A DNA stretch of 64,000 nucleotides, taken from Galeruca laticollis. Taxonomy: Eukaryota > Arthropoda > Insecta > Coleoptera > Chrysomelidae. Below, piece by piece: positions 29,941 through 41,331 of this stretch (positions are counted from its first letter, which is position 1; every line of letters starts with the position of its first letter). Position numbers and translations under genes: made by a program. The notes under the pieces were generated by a model, which worked only from the letters and a program-made list of their open reading frames with translations, searched no databases and was not told the DNA's origin. The stretch lies in NCBI GenBank assembly GCA_963921935.1, contig OY998176.1:45471813-45535812 (forward strand), read 5' to 3'.

Positions 29941-31227
29941 AAAAACGTAAATAAACAAAGTAAACTTTTAAACTTACGACCGTTTTTAGACAGTCAAAAT
30001 ATTTTAAGAGTGGGTGGTCGATTATCGAAATCTTTAATTACATTTGATCAACAGCACCCAATTATTTTACCCTATAAACATAAACTCACTGATTTAATAA
30101 TTTTAGATCAACATTTAAAGTATCTTCACGCAGGAACTCAAAATTTATTATCTATTATCCGTTTAAATTTCTGGCCACTTAATGGAAAAAATGCAGTAAA
30201 ACGTATAGTAAAATCTTGTATTAGATGTTATAGAGCCCATCCAAAACCTTGTAAATTTATTATGGGTGACTTGCCTAGTTCAAGAATAAATCCAAGTCGG
30301 CCATTTTCAAATTGCGGTATTGATTACGCCGGTCCTATTTTAGTTAAAGAAGGCACGTTAAGAAGAAGCAAATTAGTTAAAACTTATATTTGTATATTTA
30401 TTTGTTTCGCTACTCGCGCAATTCACATAGAGTTAGTTAAAGATTTAACAACACATAGTTTTTTAAATGCTTTAAAACGATTTTGTTCTCGACGTGGAAA
30501 GCCTAGTGATATTTACTCCGATAATGGGTTGAATTTCGTAGGAGCTAACAATTATTTTAGTGAGCTTTATGATATTCTCAATGATAAAAAACATAACGAT
30601 TCAGTTTTAAATTTTTTGGCACGTGACAGAATAAATTGGCATTTTAATCCAGCCAGATCAGCTCATATGGGTGGTTTGTGGGAAGCTGCGGTTAAGTCCA
30701 CAAAATTCCATCTTAAACGCGTACTCGGTGAATCACATTTAACTTACGAGGAAATGTACACGCTACTGGTGGAGATTGAGTCTTGCTTGAACTCACGTCC
30801 TTTGAGCCCTTTATCCGATGACCCTACCGATTTCCTACCCTTGACTCCTTCTCATTTCCTTATTGGCGACTCATTAGCAAGTTTACCAGAAGGAGACCTC
30901 AAAGAAGCTAAAATTTCCAGAGCGGATCGATATTATCGACTACAACAACTCAAGCAACAATTTTGGGGCCGATGGTCAAAGGACTATTTAAGCCAGCTGC
31001 AAACTCGCTCCAAATGGAAGCTTGATGTTGAACCCGTTTTAAAAGTTGGATCCATGGTCGTTCTAATTGAAGATAACTTACCTTCTTTAAAATGGCCTCT
31101 CGCTCGTGTTGTGGAATTACATTATGGTACTGACAATGTGGTGCGCGTAGTCTCGGTTCGAATGGCAAATGGTAATATTTTGAAAAGAAACATTTCTAAA
31201 GTTTGCGCGCTACCAATCGAGAACTGA
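29941..31227 (+). CDS. BEL/Pao integrase and C-terminal DUF5641 region
   Basis: In frame with the preceding pol, directly after the TGA. It shows the zinc-binding region (HLKYLHAG then CIRCYR), the integrase core with GIDYAGPI (Asp), IYSDNGLNFVGA (Asp) and the Glu in GGLWEAAVKSTK, and a C-terminal domain (FWGRWSKDYLSQLQTRSKW, KVGSMVVLIEDNLP, WPLARVVELHYG) typical of Pao elements. The three catalytic acids are intact. Without readthrough of the stop it would not be made as part of pol, so the element is probably non-autonomous by a single codon. Confidence 0.93.
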   Translation, partial: KNVNKQSKLLNLRPFLDSQNILRVGGRLSKSLITFDQQHPIILPYKHKLTDLIILDQHLKYLHAGTQNLLSIIRLNFWPLNGKNAVKRIVKSCIRCYRAHPKPCKFIMGDLPSSRINPSRPFSNCGIDYAGPILVKEGTLRRSKLVKTYICIFICFATRAIHIELVKDLTTHSFLNALKRFCSRRGKPSDIYSDNGLNFVGANNYFSELYDILNDKKHNDSVLNFLARDRINWHFNPARSAHMGGLWEAAVKSTKFHLKRVLGESHLTYEEMYTLLVEIESCLNSRPLSPLSDDPTDFLPLTPSHFLIGDSLASLPEGDLKEAKISRADRYYRLQQLKQQFWGRWSKDYLSQLQTRSKWKLDVEPVLKVGSMVVLIEDNLPSLKWPLARVVELHYGTDNVVRVVSVRMANGNILKRNISKVCALPIEN

Positions 31228-31324
31228 TTTCCAAAAATATATATTTTAATCGAAATGTATATATGTACTGTTTTGTTGTGCCGCAATCCTCTATCATACT
31301 TATCTTCATTGAAAAGTGGGCTTT

Positions 31325-31339
31325 TCAAGGCGGGCGGCA
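31325..31339 (+). promoter_or_regulatory. BEL/Pao polypurine tract
   Basis: CAAGGCGGGCGGCA immediately before the 3' LTR is the GC-rich purine tract common in BEL/Pao elements. Confidence 0.75.
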
Positions 31340-31695
31340 TGTTAAGTTTATATTTGTTCTATATTTTTTGTTATATTATGAAAAGGCAACAGTGTCAGCC
31401 GAGTGCTGTCAACCTGTATTTATTGTTAAAGAAAACTTTTTTATCGAGTTGTGAAAAAATAAAAAAAGTTGTTATGTAATGTCAATAGAAACAGAACGTC
31501 ATGAAAAATATATATATGTCACGGTAAACGAATAAATAAAATTTTTATAGAAAGTATTGGATTTTCGTCACGAATTTATGTATAATCATTCACATAACAG
31601 TTCCTTCATCCACACAGCCATTTATTTATTGCTCTCTTTGAGCTGGTCCTTCGTTTACAGCCGTTATACAAAAAGTCATGCCACGATATTAAACA
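31340..31695 (+). repeat. BEL/Pao 3' LTR
   Basis: 356 bp; lacks the 23 bases seen at about 25029-25051 in the 5' LTR. Followed by the GATCT duplication. Confidence 0.9.
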
Positions 31696-31700
31696 GATCT

Positions 31701-32320
31701 ATTTTTGCCTCTTATATTCTTCGCAGTTTATTCTGTCTGTTGCCTTGTGTCCGAGTTTTCAATATATACATTGAAATTCTTTCTTACATTGTTCTTCGCA
31801 ATGATTATCTCCACATCTATTACACCTCTCTTTGCCTCTTTTGAGAATGACCAAATCTTAAACAGTTAAAACACTGTCCAACATATACTTGCACCCTTAA
31901 TTCGTAATAGTTTATTTCTATGGTCTTCGGCATATTTCTACCTTCGAAGGTAATTAAAACCGTTTCACTTGGTACATATGTATTTTCAGCTATCTTTCTA
32001 TTCAGTCTCCTTGCTCCTAATATTCTCGTATTTGATTTGCCTTGCTCAATTATTTCCTCCATCGGTGTGTCTAACTCTACTCCTCTTACTATGCCTCTAC
32101 ATGAAACCAATGTTGCCGGGATCAGCCCATTCCAGTTTTGCTTGACTAATAATTCATTTTCCATAAATTCATTAGCTGCTTTATAACTCTTGGAGTCTAT
32201 TCCTATCCTGTTCGTACCTTTTCTTGTTACTTTTATTACTCCATTAATTGTATTGTTTTTAAGAATTCTGCCGACCGCGATTGGGTGTGCTGCTACATTT
32301 TACCTTTCCGCCCAACCTAT
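31701..32320 (-). pseudogene. Non-LTR ORF1, N-terminal part with zinc knuckles
   Basis: On the minus strand the frame reads GRILKNNTINGVIKVTRKGT, then the 114-codon stretch from MENELLVKQN with VPSETVLITFEGRNMPKTI and the first zinc knuckle CFNCLRFGHSQ. A one-base shift near 31828 moves the following knuckles (CNRCGDNHCEEQC, then a third) into another frame. This gag-like ORF1 with CCHC knuckles belongs with the RNase H-bearing ORF2 at 22347-24345. The 5' end of the element is lost near 32320. Confidence 0.75.
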
Positions 32321-32492
32321 CTAATATGCGAGAAAAGTATTGGTTAGGTTAGGTATACGTATTGGTTTACCCCAAAAAATTTTTTTTGAGTTATTTTCAC
32401 GTTTTCCATCAACAACACGAAAAAACGGTTTTTAGAAAAAAAATCCTGTGTGTATGTCGTCGTCGCTGTCGTCGGACACTTTTTCTTACATG

Positions 32493-33265
32493 TCTTGTTA
32501 ACACGATACAGCCTCCGGAGTTAAGTCACCAATTTTATGATTGAATATTGTTAAGGACATGTCACAGATGAACCCTATTGATGTTCAGCTCGCCAGAGCC
32601 AGTATAACGGGTGCTATGGTACTTGAAGTACGACATTTTGTCATTTTTTGAGAAATTTCAGTTTGTTAGCACAATACAGCCTCCGGAGTTCAACAAGTCA
32701 CCAATTTTATGATTGAATATTATTCAGGACGTCTCACTGATGAACCCTATTTATTTTCAGCTTACCAGAGCCAATACAACAGGTGCTACAGTACTTTAAA
32801 TACGATGTTTTCGTCATTTTTGGAGAAATTTCAGTTTGTTAGCACGATACAGCCTCCGGAGTATATACAAGTGACCAATTTTATTAGATATTATTCAGAG
32901 CGTCTCAAAGATGAACCCTATTGTTATTCAGCTCACTAAAGCCAGTACAACGGGTGCTATGGTACTTGAAGCGCCAATTTTTTTATCATTTTTGGAGAAT
33001 TTTCAGTTTCTTGGCACGATACAACTCCCAGAGAGTATAAGATTGATCAATTTTATGATTGAATATTGTTCAAGGTGTCTCACAGATGTACCGTATTGTT
33101 TTTCAGTTGACTAGAGCGAGTACAGCGGGTCCTATAAATCCAGATATACTAAATGTTTGGTTATTTTTGGAGAAATTTCGGTTTGTTAGCACGATACATC
33201 CCCCGAAGTGTATACAAGTAACAATTTTATGATAGAATATTGTTCAGGGCCACAGATGCGGAAAA
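32493..33265. repeat. Tandem satellite, 173-bp unit, about 4.5 copies
   Basis: The start of the unit (TTGTTAGCACGATACAGCCTCCGGAG) recurs near 32494, 32662, 32835, 33007 and 33182, giving spacings of 168, 173, 172 and 175 bp. Each unit also has GTCTCACAGATGAACCCTATT and ends TTTTGGAGAAATTTCAG. Copies differ by perhaps 10-20 percent, the last two most. Reading frames within it are by-products of the repetition. Confidence 0.9.
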
Positions 33266-34470
33266 GTTAGTTATAATCTTTAAAACCGTTTATTTATCCT
33301 TACTTTCAACAATTACTATGTAGGGTGGTGGGTCTAGATACCTATATTTTGTTGGAATGTCCGGTGGTTTAACACGTGGGGCCCCCCCGAGTTATCTTCC
33401 ATTTCACCTTAAAGCTCTAATCTAACTCTTTAAAGCAGGTTATAGGGTAAACAGATAAAAAGTAAAAGTTTTACTTATGTTTGGTTATCTACAGATTTTC
33501 CTTCACCTGTGCTGGAGCCTAAACAAGATGTCGTCGCCACCTTTCTCGTAAATCCAAAATTAAAGGTAAAGATATTTTCATCAAAGATAATAATAAATCC
33601 ACTCTATTAGTTTTCGATTCTTTTTAACTCAAAAATCAAAATCACCAACTCAAAATCAATTTTCAACTCAACCTATTTGTTCAGAAAGAATAAATAGCCA
33701 ACTCCAAAACTGACACTCAACACTGAGGTTGTGTGTTCACCGAAGCTAATTCGACAAATTCAAGTGGATGTGGACATGGTGTCTCAGTCACTCGAAGTCC
33801 CCTAAACAGAAGAAGAATAATCGATCCGGTACTAAATCGAGTTCGGAATTCTGGGGTAACGCAATTTATGTATGTGTGTTACATCACATGTTTTCCAAAC
33901 AACTCAACCAGCATGAGAACATTTAATTTTCATTATACATACACTTACCATTATAGTTTGAAAGCATCATCACTGCAGTTTAAAATATATATTTCCAAAT
34001 TTCTTTGACTACGCGAGAGTTACCTTTTTTAATAAGAGGCACGCGATTAGGAGAACATTATTTGAAAGAGTACGTTTTGACAGTACTTTGCGTTTCTCTT
34101 TAACGGACGTTAAAGAAAAAAGATAACTAGTCTACTTATAAAGTTTTCCCTCGTGACAACAGCGTAAAATATCTTTGTTTGCCATTGGCTCTAGCCTACC
34201 ACAGTCTACCACAAGAATTCAAATTTCAATATTTTTTTTCATTTGAAATCGTAGAGTGGCGTTATTAGTCGCAAATACTTAGTTCAGACCCAATATATCT
34301 TCTGACATTTTCATTGAAATTCATAAAACGAGTTCATTTTGTACCAATTTTTTAATGATTAAATAATGAAAATCATTAAATTTTTGTGAACATATCGATC
34401 AAATAATAAAAATTGCTGATAGGTTGTATATTTTGTGTTTACTTAATAAGTTGAAATAAATATTTTTCAT
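33266..34470. other. Unassigned region
   Basis: AT-rich with a few less biased islands (33340-33420, 33720-33860). One 91-codon frame starting at 33733 (MFTEANSTNSSGCGHGVSVT) has no family I recognise. The last part, up to the end of the zinc-finger gene, contains TTTATT (AATAAA on the minus strand) at about 34478-34483, which could serve as its polyadenylation signal. Confidence 0.4.
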
Positions 34471-34627
34471 TTAAAATTTTTATTTGAATAATAGTTAAGT
34501 ACAATTCCTTGACTGCGAAATGTCATCCCCAGGAAAAACAAAAAAAAATCAAAATGACTGTATTACAGTATAAATATTTACAATACAAATGCACCTATAT
34601 AAAAGTTTTAAACTTGTCTAATAAATA

Positions 34628-34948
34628 CTATTCGACATCTAAATCATCCTCATCAGCTTCGACAAACTCCAAATTAGAATCGTCTTCGATGATGGCAATA
34701 ACTTCCTCGTATCCTTCATTGCTGTCGTTATTTTCTTCTATTTCCCTCATCAGATCTCGATGGGCTATTTTATGGTGCATAGTTAGAATGCTCTCCTCTA
34801 TGAAAGTTTTATTGCAAAATTTACATCCGTAGGGCCCTCCGTGTGATAACAAATGTATTTTCAAGTTGTGCGTTTTGGAAAAACCTTTTTTGCAGTACTT
34901 ACAATGGTAGGGACGGTAACCTGTGTGGATATATTCGTGGCACACAAC
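34628..34948 (-). CDS. Zinc-finger gene exon 5: fingers 6-8 and acidic tail
   Basis: Begins after TTTCAG with VVCHEYIHTGYRP, giving the His pair of finger 6, then fingers 7 (YHCKYCKKGF...HLLSH) and 8 (YGCKFCNKTF...HHKIAH). The tail is acidic (EEVIAIIEDDSNLEFVEADE) and stops at 34628-34630. Confidence 0.92.
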   Translation of the reverse strand, partial: VVCHEYIHTGYRPYHCKYCKKGFSKTHNLKIHLLSHGGPYGCKFCNKTFIEESILTMHHKIAHRDLMREIEENNDSNEGYEEVIAIIEDDSNLEFVEADEDDLDVE

Positions 34949-37900
34949 CTGAAACATGATTGTGTTACAAAAAAAACAAAAATCAAATTCTAGTTGATAT
35001 ATTGAAAGATAACAGGATATTATTCAGACAAAACCTCCGTAACATTATGTTATGTGACCATATTATTTTAATTGTTAAATTTCAAAAATATACTTGTAAA
35101 TGAATAAATAAAAGGGTCATTCACTGTATAGTTTACAAATAATATTAACTGAAGTTGTACGCGTATACAGCAAATAAAGCATAGTCTAAGAAATGAAGTA
35201 ACATAAAATGAAATATAAAAGTTGAACTTATGGAAAATCCATACAGCGTTTATACAGGAAATAAAATAATATGTTGGGTTTAGACAACAAATAAAATAGC
35301 ATAGAATGAAATAGAAAGAAATAAAGGAAATTTGTTCAGTTTGCAGAAACAAATAAAATAAGGAATATTGGTTGGCCAATACAAATATATATTTGGCTCC
35401 TTAAAGAACAGCGTTTCAGTAGGTTTAATTATTTAGCAGCTTTTTACCCAATAATAAAATAAAAAGTAGAAATCTAGATACTTACGAATACACTAGTTTC
35501 TAGTTTACGTACTTTTATTACCAACAAACAGCAGAAATACGTGTTAAAAGTGGGGTTATGTGTACCAAACATTCAATAATCACATTATTGCGCACATCCG
35601 TTTTCAGATAAAATAAGATACAAAGTTGACAGCTGGTGAACTTTTATATTATTTTATTTCTTATTTCCTGTATAAACGCCATATGTTTTATTTGTTATTT
35701 TGTTTTATGTTATTTTATTTGCTGTATAAACTGACCGCTAATTCTGAGATTCTGTAGTGCCTGGATGTTTCCTCCTCTATCCCACAGAATCTGCAGTCGT
35801 CTATTTCCACTAGTTTGAGTTTTTTGAGGTGTCCATTCTGGTGACAATGTCCTGTTAGAACCCCTGTTAAAAGTATCAGTGCAGACTTGCTCTGGTTAGT
35901 GCATTCTATCGATCACTTCTATTTAGTTTCCCATTAGGCCAAGCTACAATTTTGTACTCACAAAACAAAAATATCCCCATTAAAGAAGTCTGGTATATAT
36001 AAACTTAAATGTCCAGAATGTAATGTCTAGTTGGGTCAAACCCTTAGAAATTTTGAGATCAGATACAGTGAACATGTACGAGCATATATATTAAAACAAC
36101 CAGATAAGTCCCACTACGCAAAACATCTACTTGACACCAAACATTTATTGACACCTAACACAGAACTAGAAGTACTACATACTTGTGATAAGAAACAAGA
36201 ACTGGATTTCCTTGAAGAGTTAGAAATTAGAAGACACTTAAGAAACCCACAATATCAAGTTGTCAATGAACAGATAAGGGAGTTCTCCACTTTTAAACTG
36301 TCTTCTTAAGTGATAATTGTAAAGATCAGCAGATATAGTTTTCCTGGTTTTCTATATCATTGCACACTTATACTGATCTTAATTGGAAAAAATATATCCA
36401 GGATATCTCCATAGGGCTAATAATATCTAAGCTTTAATATTTGTAACATCACATCTTCTTCTTTTTTCTATTAACATATATTAAGTCAATCACTAGGTAG
36501 GTCATTTCTTGGTCTAGCCAAAATAATTATTAAACATCAGATAGGCTTCAAATGAAATGTAACTTCTGTCATTCTGACGATGATATTTAATATCGAAACA
36601 ATTGTCAATTATCTTAGAATTTTTAAAATCTTTTCAATATATTGTGGAATTAACTAGAAACAGTAAGTTTCATTTAAAACGGTAAAATTAGTAGATTACA
36701 CGAAGTAATGGTCGAGATAGTTAATTTAATTATAACACTGTTATTTTTTGAGTTGCGGCGTAGATACTCCGACCATTAATAGTGTTTAATATAAACTTTA
36801 TACGAGTATGTGCAAAAAGCAGGCACTGTCCGATGCATAGTTTTCGATCTGTGGCCATTTGAATGTTTTACTATGCAATTTTCCAGTAGGTCTGTGTTCA
36901 ATCCCCACGGCAATTATTTAAATAATTTTTGGAAGCATTTAGCATTGCCCCCAAGTTAAAACATAGTTCGGCGCGTGCCAACTAGATTTTAGGCGAAAAC
37001 CTAAGAGTAGCGTTTGAACGGTGCACAGTACATGTTGTCGATCGCGGTAAAAATTATTTTTACTTTTAAATTAAGTGTGTAACTCCAGATTTTAGAATTC
37101 ACGTGGTGGTCCTATCTTCATACTCAGTCGGTACCGACAAGAAGACCTACTGTCATAACAAGGGTAAGTGTTATATGCTTCCTATTTTTTATATGATTTT
37201 TTTATTTTTTGCATCACTTTTATTGCCGGTATAAATATATGCGTTGAACCAAGTATAAAGAAAAAATAATACAGTCCATTTATTTCCCGCCCATACATCT
37301 TGGTCATTCGAGCACGGATTTTTCGGTAAGTCTAGACCATAGGTACCGAACGCGCATATTAATTGACGCACCTGTGAATTTAATTCTTGACTGGCCAGTG
37401 ACCGATTTAGTAAATCAGCTGGAAGAAGTCCACATTATATTTACATATTTTTATGAACATTCTTTCATTGAATATATTTTATTTCAATAATTAATAAAGT
37501 GCACTGCTTAATCTCTACATCGTTCTACATTTATTGTACTCGTAATTATATTCCCCTCTCACACAAATATTATTTAATACTTGATATAATTGAGTGAATA
37601 TTATTTAGTCAAAAGAATCTTCTTATAACTCGTTGTTTTCGCTCGATATAAATGATTTTTCTTTTATTTGCGAAAGCAGTAACGTTCGCCCTCTCTCTTC
37701 TTTATATGCTTTTGATTTAAATAATATTTCATTAATTATTCTCATTGTCAAGTGTTTACCTTTTATAAATAGTCGTAATGTCTGAAGCTAAGAAACTTAA
37801 ATTATTAATTGCTCAACGTCAAAGTGAAATTCTCAACTTAAATGCTCTATTAACAATTGCTAACGACGCTCTCACAAATACAGGCTTACAAAATAAGTTT

Positions 37901-39197
37901 AAATGTAGGTATAAAAACATATCGAAAATATTCGTGATGATTTTCTTAAAGCCCATAATGGCATAATTTGTATTGTGTCTATACAGGAAGGTGCGGACTT
38001 AGAGCCACATAATATCACTCGTACAGATTTTGATAATGACTATTATCATGTTCAAGCAGTATATACTCAACTATTTGAAGACGATATTAGTGATAATAAT
38101 ATTAATCAAAACTCTACTCAAAATGTGACTACTTTTAGAACTAATTGGTATGTTAGATTGCCTAAACTCACTGTTCCTGTTTTTGACGGAGATTGTCAAC
38201 ATTGGCAAACGTTTATTGATATGTTTGATTCAATGGTACATAATAATGATTCTTTAACGAATATAGATAAGTTTAATTATTTATTGACATCCACTTATTC
38301 AGTTGCTTATGATCTCATTTCTAGTGTACCTTTACGAGGTAATACTTATGGTGTAGCATACAATAGACTCAAAAAGCGCTTTGATAAAAAGTTGTTAATT
38401 GCTTGCTTCCATTGGCATGCTTTAAAATTTACGTCTGCAATGGACAGTTCAGATGATCATGAGGTCAGACAGGAATCTACTGATTCATTTATCAGTACCT
38501 GAATAATAGAAGATTCCATGAGTATTCATTAACATACTGAATAGCTCAATATTCAAATATCAGAGAAATGATGAAAAATCACAATTTACAAGTACCTACA
38601 AAAGACCCAAACGAATTTCTCTACGTATGAACAAAGTATAGAATTCCCAAAAGCCAAGAATCCTAAAAAGAAATGAATAAAACATTCGATAGAACAGTCA
38701 CCCTCACTAGCGCTTGACTATGTCTAACTAAAAGACGTTTTAGATAACGTTAGGATCAAAGGATGAATTCACTATAACAATAGAATTTTATATTAGCTGT
38801 AGCCCAAGAGCCCAGAGCCCCCAGACATAACTTATTTTCTAAAGGATAAAATGCGGGGCTTCAAGTAGTGTTTACATGTGTATTGAATGCCAGCACACCC
38901 GCTAAGTTGGTTAGACGGCCAATTCACAGGTACCAGGTTGGAAAGGTAATTAAAAATAGGGTTAACTTAACTTAAATTCTAACGGTTGATTTTTATACAT
39001 ATTCCATAAAATATTATTGAACATTCCCTCACTTTTCGTCGGCCATAACTTCCGCTAGACGCTTTAAAGCTCCCAAAAAAATATTGTAAGTTTACTTATA
39101 TTCTAATGTCTGGTTTTTGCTTGGAGAATTTAACAGAGTATACTTTTCCTCATTTGCTGCTATCCCCAATAAGATATTTTTCAATTTGTGTTCTAAT

Positions 39198-39275
<78 letters not shown>

Positions 39276-41291
39276 CAACAAAGAGCAGAGGCGTATAGGG
39301 GAGCTCAAAGTATGACGACTGGGGGTAATTTACCTCTATACCAAGTTGCATCCCTGAGGAGTTATAGGGCCCCAAAGTGGGGCTCAAAGTTTCTAAAAAA
39401 ATTAATTTCTTTGCAACCCTCCAACTCAAAAATACCAGATTTGATACACTGTATGACAATGTTAAGGGCACTAAGTAGTGGTAAGTAGAAGGCGATTGAA
39501 CCATTTTGGGGGGTTAATTAGGGGCGAACTAACCTTAAAATTTCACAGAAGTTTTTTATCTGTTTTTTATATTCATACCATGGATAATTTGATACTAAAA
39601 CTTTTTTTACTCTTGTAATTTTTCATAAAAGTCAAATAACCAAAGACATGTTTTCAACAATGTTATTTAAAAAGTTACAAAAAAGTCAGAGTTGGCTATG
39701 AATTTATATGTCAAATTTGACAATTTGCAATTCAATTCTTGTAGTAAGTAAATTGTTATAACTTCTTTTAAATGAATGGAAAATTCTCATTTAGCGAACA
39801 GTTGGATATGTTATTGGTGTTAGGTTTTTGTGAAGGAAACTGTAGAAGAAGCGTGGAAGAATGTCGGAGGTTTCCTAATCGCGTGGTTCCTCACACAGAA
39901 ACGTTTTCTAACGTTGAAAGACAGGCTCGAGAAACAGGAAAGTTTCATAGTGCTTATCGAGAATTGACTGTTCAAATGAGTGTGCGAGATGAAGAAATTA
40001 TTTTGGATACTATTGACGATCAACGGCATATTAGCACCAGAACTTTATCTAAACAGAGTGGCATATCAAGATCATCTGTAAACCGAACTATTAGACTTAA
40101 TTTACTCCATCCATATCATGCCCGAAAAGTGCAAGAGTTGTTACCTCAAGACTTGGTTCAGCGAGTGAATTACTGTCGACTTATTTTATGTCAGGATATT
40201 CACTTTCAAAAGAAAATTCTTTTTACCGATGAGGCTTGCTTTTCTCGTAGGGGTATTACAACAGATGAAAACCCTTATGTCATAACTCCTCGACATTTCC
40301 AACATGAGTTTAAGATTAATGTTTCGGTCGGCCTTATCGATCATTATTTGATTGGACCAGTTATTTTACCAAACCGGTTAACTAGCGAAACTTATTTAGA
40401 GTTTCTCCAAAGTACTTTACCGGATTTATTTGACGAGTTGCCATTGGTTTATGCATAATGGAGCAACACTTCATTTTATTGTCAATGTAAGAGACTTTTG
40501 AAACCGCCAAAATCCAAATAAATGAGGAGAAAATAACTATTCTCAAGATTGGCCTCCCCGCTGACCGAACCTCAATAAATGTGATTTCTTTCTTTGGGGG
40601 GCGTTAAAGGAGTCTGTTTATTCTTCTCCAGTTGATTCCCGAGAAGAATTGTGGAATCGCATTGCAGACAAATGCAATATAATAAAAAATGATCATCAGC
40701 TAGAAGAATAATTTCGTGTCTAAGAGAAAATGGTGATAATTTTCATCAATTTCCTCAAATTAAAATGTTCATGTTCCTTCTACTATATTATTAATTTGTT
40801 TTTCCATTGAATTGTTCTTATTGAAATATATCTATTAATTTGTTAAATCTGAAATAAAATTCATGATATGGTGGGAGTAAATTACGTCTAATAGTTATTC
40901 GACTTTTCCTTGAAAATTACAGTTTTATGGAAAATTACAAGAGTAAAAAAACCAAGAAAAGATGTGCAACATGGGAGCAAAGGTGTTGAATGAAACATGA
41001 GAAAATATAACTGAATTCAACAGGATAGTCAAACACAACATTTGTGTCAGTAATATTAGAAGATCTCGAATATTCGAGACAACAACCAACATAGACACGG
41101 AGGCGCATATAACACTCCCGTCTGAAGCTCCCATGTTGCACATCTTTTCTTGGTTGTACCGTACCGAGGACGGCTAATGAGCAACATGCATGTCTGCGGT
41201 TACCACTCTTTTCAGTAGCCCCTTCTTCTATTTGCGTGCAATACCCACTAATCTCTTCGTTGCTTATTGTTCATATGTCACGCACTATTCG

Positions 41292-41331
<40 letters not shown>

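Larger units (their letters stand above)
24924..31695 (+). mobile_element. BEL/Pao retrotransposon, nearly complete
   Basis: LTRs start TGTTAAGTTTATATTTG and end GATATTAAACA at 24924-25303 (380 bp) and 31340-31695 (356 bp). The target duplication GATCT is at 24919-24923 and 31696-31700. The 24-bp length difference is one 23-bp deletion at a repeated CGA in the 3' LTR plus one A; otherwise the LTRs look identical. It carries gag, pol and integrase on the plus strand with one frameshift and one nonsense codon. It is inserted in ORF1 of the minus-strand non-LTR element, so it is the younger of the two. Confidence 0.95.

Noticed and set aside
32493..33265. CRISPR-like or ribozyme-bearing array, because of regular repeats and CTGATGA in one unit
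   Set aside because: Units are long and contiguous without spacers, and no GAAA or stem II follows CTGATGA.
33733..34008. 91-codon frame MFTEANSTNSS
   Set aside because: No recognised domain and no supporting neighbours; mentioned only within the unassigned region.
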